A stretch of DNA of 64,000 nt from Semisulcospira habei. Its lineage: Eukaryota; Mollusca; Gastropoda; Semisulcospiridae. Below, in pieces: positions 59,822 to 64,000 of this stretch (its first letter is position 1; every line of letters begins with the position of its first letter). The DNA lies in the NCBI GenBank assembly GCA_036245525.1, contig BTPG01000006.1:93740650-93804649 (forward strand), read 5' to 3'. The notes under the pieces are model-generated. The model saw only the letters and a program-made list of their open reading frames with translations, ran no database searches and was not told the origin of the DNA. The translations under genes and the position numbers were made by a program.

Positions 59822-59895
59822 TAACCCTTTGGCTTTGTCACAACAATGCCTTTGGGAATCATCGTGACAAAACATGCTACCGACAGCAGGAGGGT
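59822..59895. repeat. TTAA hairpin (GGCT family), degraded
   Basis: TTAACCCTTTGGCTTTGTCA; arms TTTGTCACAACAATGC and CGTGACAAAACATGC; right end mutated. Confidence 0.6.
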
Positions 59896-60001
59896 CGAGC
59901 ACTCAACATGGACATTGTGTATGTCTCAATAAATCAAGTAGAAATCACACATTTAGCCCTAGAGTCAAAATTCCCATATTTAGGAGTTGTCTGTTGGCGG
60001 T

Positions 60002-60113
60002 TGAGGAGACAGGTTGACCAGGATAGTTCAAGGATGGTGCCAGAATAGCGTGGCGCCAGGAGGCGCCAAGCTTTTTGACTCCAACCTTGAACTATCATTG
60101 TCGATCCACCTCC
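60002..60113. repeat. AGCTTGGCGCC-family hairpin
   Basis: GACCAGGATAGTTCAAGGAT ... GCGTGGCGCC / GGCGCCAAGC ... CCTTGAACTATCATTGTCGA with several mismatches. Confidence 0.72.
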
Positions 60114-60245
60114 TGTAGTGTTTTATTAAGGCTGCATGGCTGAAGTGGAATCGAAAAAATTCTGTCGCAGATCTGCAGGTTTTGACGCCAAAAGATGGGT
60201 GCATGTCGAAAAAGTTAAAACTGGAGTATTCTCGGTTCGTTTTGT

Positions 60246-60360
60246 AACGCCTTCACTGCCGAGAGAAAAAAACTAAAACAATCCAACTGCAAGAGAAATA
60301 CATCCTTGTGAGCTCCCACGACTTGCAGGGGCTCATGAGGATCTATGCCTCTTGCTGACA
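60246..60360. repeat. Hairpin element, CTCATGAGGATC family
   Basis: Left end TAACGCCTTCACTGCCGAGA; palindrome 60289-60355 (CAAGAGAAATACATCCTTGT / CATGAGGATCTATGCCTCTTG). Confidence 0.72.
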
Positions 60361-60513
60361 CCACTTCATATCCTGTTCCGTGTACAGCTCGGGCTTGTTT
60401 ACATTGAATTAACTAAGAGCTGTCTTTTTGCTGTGGAATTAACAACATATACTACGACCACCGTCAGTGAAGAGGCTAATTGTGTTTTGGCGGGCCTTGT
60501 TTTTGACTGCACC

Positions 60514-60745
60514 TTAACCCTTTTAGCCCTGGGACCCTGCAGCAGGAGATGGATTGATCATGGTAATTCAAGGGTAGTACCAGACCATGATAATTGAAGG
60601 GTAGTGCCAGATGAGCTTGGCGCCTTCAGGCGCCAAGCTCATCTGGCACTACCCTTGAATTATCATGATCAATCCATCTCTTACAACTGGTACATAGTCA
60701 TTAGGCAACACCTTCAAAATTTGATGTTGGGGCTAAAAGGGTTCA
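60514..60745. mobile_element. TTAA hairpin MITE, AGCTTGGCGCC family
   Basis: TTAACCCTTTTAGCCCTGGG ... GGGGCTAAAAGGGTTCAA. The left arm start is partly duplicated (two GGGTAGT(A/G)CCAGA blocks), then GATGAGCTTGGCGCC / GGCGCCAAGCTCATC. Confidence 0.82.
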
Positions 60746-61140
60746 ATAAACCATTTTCTGAAAGCACTCTTTTCATAAAGCATCCTTGTTTGAGAGAAAA
60801 ATAGCACAATTGTAATTGTGTAACCATGTTCCAAAATACAACATGTAATGGTTGTTTGTTTTTAATTGCATACTTTTGGAAACCAATTTTTATACTATAG
60901 ATTTCTGAGTTGTAAATCAACATACTTTCCCCTAGATATCTTTCAAAAAACGCAAACATTCTTGTACTGTCGAATCATGAGATTTGTTTTTGAAACTAAA
61001 CACATTTTCTTTGAATCGATTAGACCAGGAACTTGTGTGCCATAGTCCAACAAGAAAATGAAGACATTTTTAAATGTATGTGCAGCTGTGGATGTCATGC
61101 TTTTGTTGCCACAGAATACCTTTTGCAGACTACTTAAGTA
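60746..61140. other. No recognised feature
   Basis: AT-rich non-coding DNA; no repeat shared with the rest of the window was seen. Confidence 0.55.
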
Positions 61141-61200
61141 CTTATAGATGCCTCAGCCATGATAAATCAAGGGTAGTGCCAGAATAGTTGGCACCTGCTG
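61141..61200. repeat. Half hairpin, AGCTTGGCGCC family
   Basis: CCATGATAAATCAAGGGTAG, then TGCCAGAATAGTTGGCACC; the second arm is missing. Confidence 0.6.
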
Positions 61201-61331
61201 GATCAACCACGATTTTTGTGAATAGCAAGATTTTCTTTGTAATACAACAAAATCTCTATTTTCACAATAATTGCCTTAATGTGTTTTGCTTTTATAGGGC
61301 AGCTTTTTGTTGTAGTTTTATTTTTTAACAT

Positions 61332-61541
61332 GTTCAACCCCAAGTCCGCATTTCCCAAATTTTGGAGGCATCACCTAACGACTGTGCACCAGTTGTAGAA
61401 GATGGATCAGCCATGATAAATCAGGGGTAGTGCCAGATTAGCTTGCTGCCTGATGGTGCCAAGCTAATCTGGCACTACCCTTGAATTATGATGGTCGACT
61501 CACCTCCTGGTTTTGTGCATTGGGCTAAATGGGGTAATGTG
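61332..61541. repeat. Hairpin MITE, AGCTTGGCGCC family
   Basis: Left CAACCCCAAGTCCGCATT, palindrome ~61410-61497 (AGTGCCAGATTAGCTTG / CAAGCTAATCTGGCACT), right end TGGGCTAAATGGGGTAA. Confidence 0.75.
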
Positions 61542-62078
61542 CTGGTCTGTGATTTTAGACCCAACACCTGTCCAGCCCAAAGTCACAGATTTGCATATAC
61601 ATGACAGTATGCATGAAAATATTTTAGTACTCGTACGCAGTTAGTTTACCCCGACAAGGAGAAAACACTCTCAGGGCTCGGTGACATTTTTTAAAATTTT
61701 GTTTTACAGTAGATGGAGGGTCGTTTTGGGGTTGTTGTTTTTTTTTGTTTGTTTTTTTGTGGGGGGAGGGGGTGGGCATTGTAGTGATTAGTCTTGTTCT
61801 TGTTTGTCTTTGGTGGTGGTTGATTAATTTTCTCATTACTTTGCCATGTCACAGCAATGCTCAGAACTATTTGCATTAAATCGCTTAGTGAATGTTATAT
61901 TCCACCCTCATATGAATTCCCCCTCCCCCCCAACCCCTGATAAAAGGCATCTATTTCAATTGGTGGTTGTCCATCAGTGTTGAATCTGTTAGTATTATGC
62001 ACTCGATTTTCTTATGTTGAATGCAATTGTTCATATCATTTTTATGTCAGCACACTTCCTGTGCAAGTACAGCCTAGG
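61542..62078. other. No recognised feature
   Basis: T- and G-rich runs at 61730-61775; no gene or shared repeat recognised. Confidence 0.5.
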
Positions 62079-62172
62079 TAGACCCACTCGGGAGTACACT
62101 TCCATTCAAATGAGATGCAGAGCATCTCATTTGAATGGAAGTGTGCTAGCGGCATGCTCCCGAGTGGGTCTG
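62079..62172. repeat. Long hairpin, ~39-bp arms
   Basis: AGACCCACTCGGGAGTACAC, TTCCATTCAAATGAGATGC / GCATCTCATTTGAATGGAAG ... CTCCCGAGTGGGTCT; the right arm has a 10-bp insertion (TAGCGGCATG-like). Confidence 0.78.
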
Positions 62173-62480
62173 TCTGGGGTGTGCTTCTGCTAAAGGTACA
62201 GGTTTTATAGCTGTACTGCAGCATGCAAAGACTGACTTGATTGACAGCAGCCAAACACATTTGTGTGCTGGCTTGTGATTTGTCACCTAGCCACGAGGTT
62301 CAGAAGCACAGACCAGCACACATTTATGAATCTCTTGATAGCCCATCTCCACTGTGACTTGCATAGGTTTGCTTCATCGTGTGCCCTAGTGGCATGTAGG
62401 TGCACACAATTGTGTATGGAGGTGGCTTCTAAAATATTCAGGCATGGCCAAGTCAGTATTCAGTTGCCAACAAAAAAAAA

Positions 62481-64000
62481 TGTATTTTTCCTTAAAATGT
62501 ATTTTTTTGAAAAATACTTACCATCGGTATTACTGTAAGGAATGGTTTCTTAGCTAGTCTAATTTTAGCCCAAAATTGTTGTGTACGAGTATGGTCATGA
62601 TGGCAGGAGAGGGGCGCCATAGCCTAGGCGGAAACCCGGGTAGCCTCGCCTCCGGTTCAACCACGCATGCGCTACAGCGCTTATACGCCAGTCAGTTTTC
62701 TTTAGCAGACCAGTGGCAAGCGGGGCAGGTGGGAGGGACCTTCGAGTAATACCATCGGTAAGTATTTTTCAAAAAAATACATTTTAAGGAAAAATACATT
62801 TGTTTTCTCAAAACACATTACCGATGGTATTACTGTAAGGAAGAATCCCAAAGAGGAGGCGGGTGCCGCTATAACGCCCCTACCCCCTGCCATCGATGCT
62901 ACTAGCCGCCATCCCCCAGCAACCTCCCTCTAATTTTAGCAAAGACACCTGCGGCGCCTAGAGGGAGTGTTGCGCCACAAGCCGCCCCCCCACCAGCGAG
63001 ATCTGGCTCTGGCTGGATAGGTACCGCATGTAGGAGCGGGCAAGGTGTCTCCGCTCGACACTCCACTGTCGTGACAATGTCCTGAGAGCCGCGTTGCCAA
63101 CAACAGTGAGGCTAGCGGCCATGGCTCAGACCTTGCATGCCCTTTAGAACATTCATTGGCTTATCAGGGGCGAGGTCGCGGTGGGTGGAGCGTATCCCCC
63201 AACGGAGCCAGGAGGATAGGATTAGGGCTGAGTCGTCCCCCCTACCCGCTGGGGGCCGAGGGAGGGGCGGCGAGCGTCGCCTGCGTAGCGGCAAGGAACC
63301 GCGCAGGTAACCTTGTCCGGCCGTCACCGGTTCCTGATGCCTAGTCTGCCAGGGGGCCTGGATCTCTCACGACGTGGCGAACGCCGGTTCAGGTAGCAGT
63401 AGTGCCAAGCCGTCCGTCCGGGCCCGCAACCAGTGGGGCGTGTGGACTGGAGTGCAGCTCGTTGGCTTAGGACGTCGAGGCGGGGGCCAGAAGGACGCTG
63501 GTCCTCAGCAGCACGTCTGGTAGACTTGCCCACCCGAACGGTTGAGTAGAGGCGCGACAGGTCCCATCGTGTAAGGGGGGGGGGGGGGGAGAGGGGGGGG
63601 CGAAGGGAGGGAGGCCGGCGCCCGAAGAGCTATCAGGTCGGCAAGGCCGTGCAAATAGCCGGGTCGTGACGTCCCAGGGACAGCACGTGTCCGCTCCCAG
63701 GACATGTAGAAGCGAAGAGTGTTCGGAGCTAATGCTGGCAGGAGAACCGCTAGGAAGGTGTCCGCCTGTCCACGCGAGGGAGATGCGCCAGTCGGCAACA
63801 GTGTAGGGGCCGCACCTCTTTCTTCAGAAGCGTCCGGTCGAGATTCCGTGGGCTGTAGTGCTGCTGCCACAGTCACCCCCGCAAAGCTCTGGAGGCGATG
63901 GCGTGCCGCACAATCTCCGTGTGTGAAGGAGGAGCCATTGGGATCCCCGGCGGGACCCTTAGGGGAGAAGTCGTGGCGCAGTGCAGGAGGCCGGTGGTCC
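62481..64000 (-). mobile_element. DIRS-like retrotransposon D5, reverse orientation, runs off the window
   Basis: Left-side inverted repeat 62481-62720 and internal complementary region 62745-62845 (GAGTAATACCATCGGTAAGT ... AAATACATTTGTTTTCTCAA, ACACATTACCGATGGTATTA). The recombinase lies on the minus strand from ~63900 to ~62960. The rest is beyond 64000. Confidence 0.8.
62960..63920 (-). pseudogene. D5 tyrosine recombinase (decayed)
   Basis: Minus reading: LAPNTLRFYMSWERTRAVPG (N-terminal domain), SSWLRWGIRSTHRDLAPDK (the SWLRWVIR block of D3), then decayed catalytic sequence to the GCGCAACACTCCCTCTAG end like AAQHSL in D1 and D3. G-run at 63578-63589 disrupts the frame. Confidence 0.6.

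Overview
The window is nuclear DNA of an animal, most likely an invertebrate and plausibly a mollusc (inference from the repeat content and from JMJD6 similarity; no taxon marker is present). Only two host genes can be supported. They are divergently transcribed from a shared intergenic stretch of about 0.55 kb. On the minus strand (6832-9073) lies a two-exon C2H2 zinc-finger gene of 577 residues with the Ikaros/Hunchback-type arrangement: a DNA-binding finger pair in the first half and an atypical finger pair at the extreme C terminus. On the plus strand a complete JMJD6 gene (Fe(II)/2-oxoglutarate JmjC oxygenase) runs from 9625 to 58383. I reconstructed nine coding exons whose phases all agree, giving 434 residues with the HxD...H iron triad intact. 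Only about 1.3 kb of this 49-kb gene is coding.

Almost everything else is transposable-element debris, mostly in the JMJD6 introns. 1-6800: a 0.5-kb (TG)n tract, TTAA-bounded hairpin elements and two copies of a repeat made of ~145-bp units rich in TGACCCTTGACCTTT. Intron 1: a CR1/jockey-like LINE split by a SINE-like repeat and by a nearly full-length reverse-oriented LINE. Intron 2: an exact 8 x 59 bp tandem array that copies the exon-2 splice donor, plus an I-like LINE carrying a small MITE. Introns 3, 4 and 5 contain four DIRS-like tyrosine-recombinase retrotransposons (called D1 to D4 here); a fifth (D5) lies downstream of the gene and runs off the window. Each DIRS element has inverted terminal repeats plus an internal region complementary to the joined ends, which is the structural signature of the order. 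D1 and D3 still show recombinase next to this region, D4 has lost the recombinase, and in D2 the recombinase lies on the strand opposite to the RT/RNase H remains.

Region 50780-53500 is a single old repeat broken by four separate insertions. Its uninterrupted relative near 43400 serves as an empty site and shows that one hairpin family duplicates TTAA on insertion. The last part (58400-62200), around the 3' end of JMJD6, is crowded with palindromic TTAA-flanked hairpins, one with perfect 55-bp arms. No tRNA, rRNA, CRISPR array or bacterial-type operon was seen.
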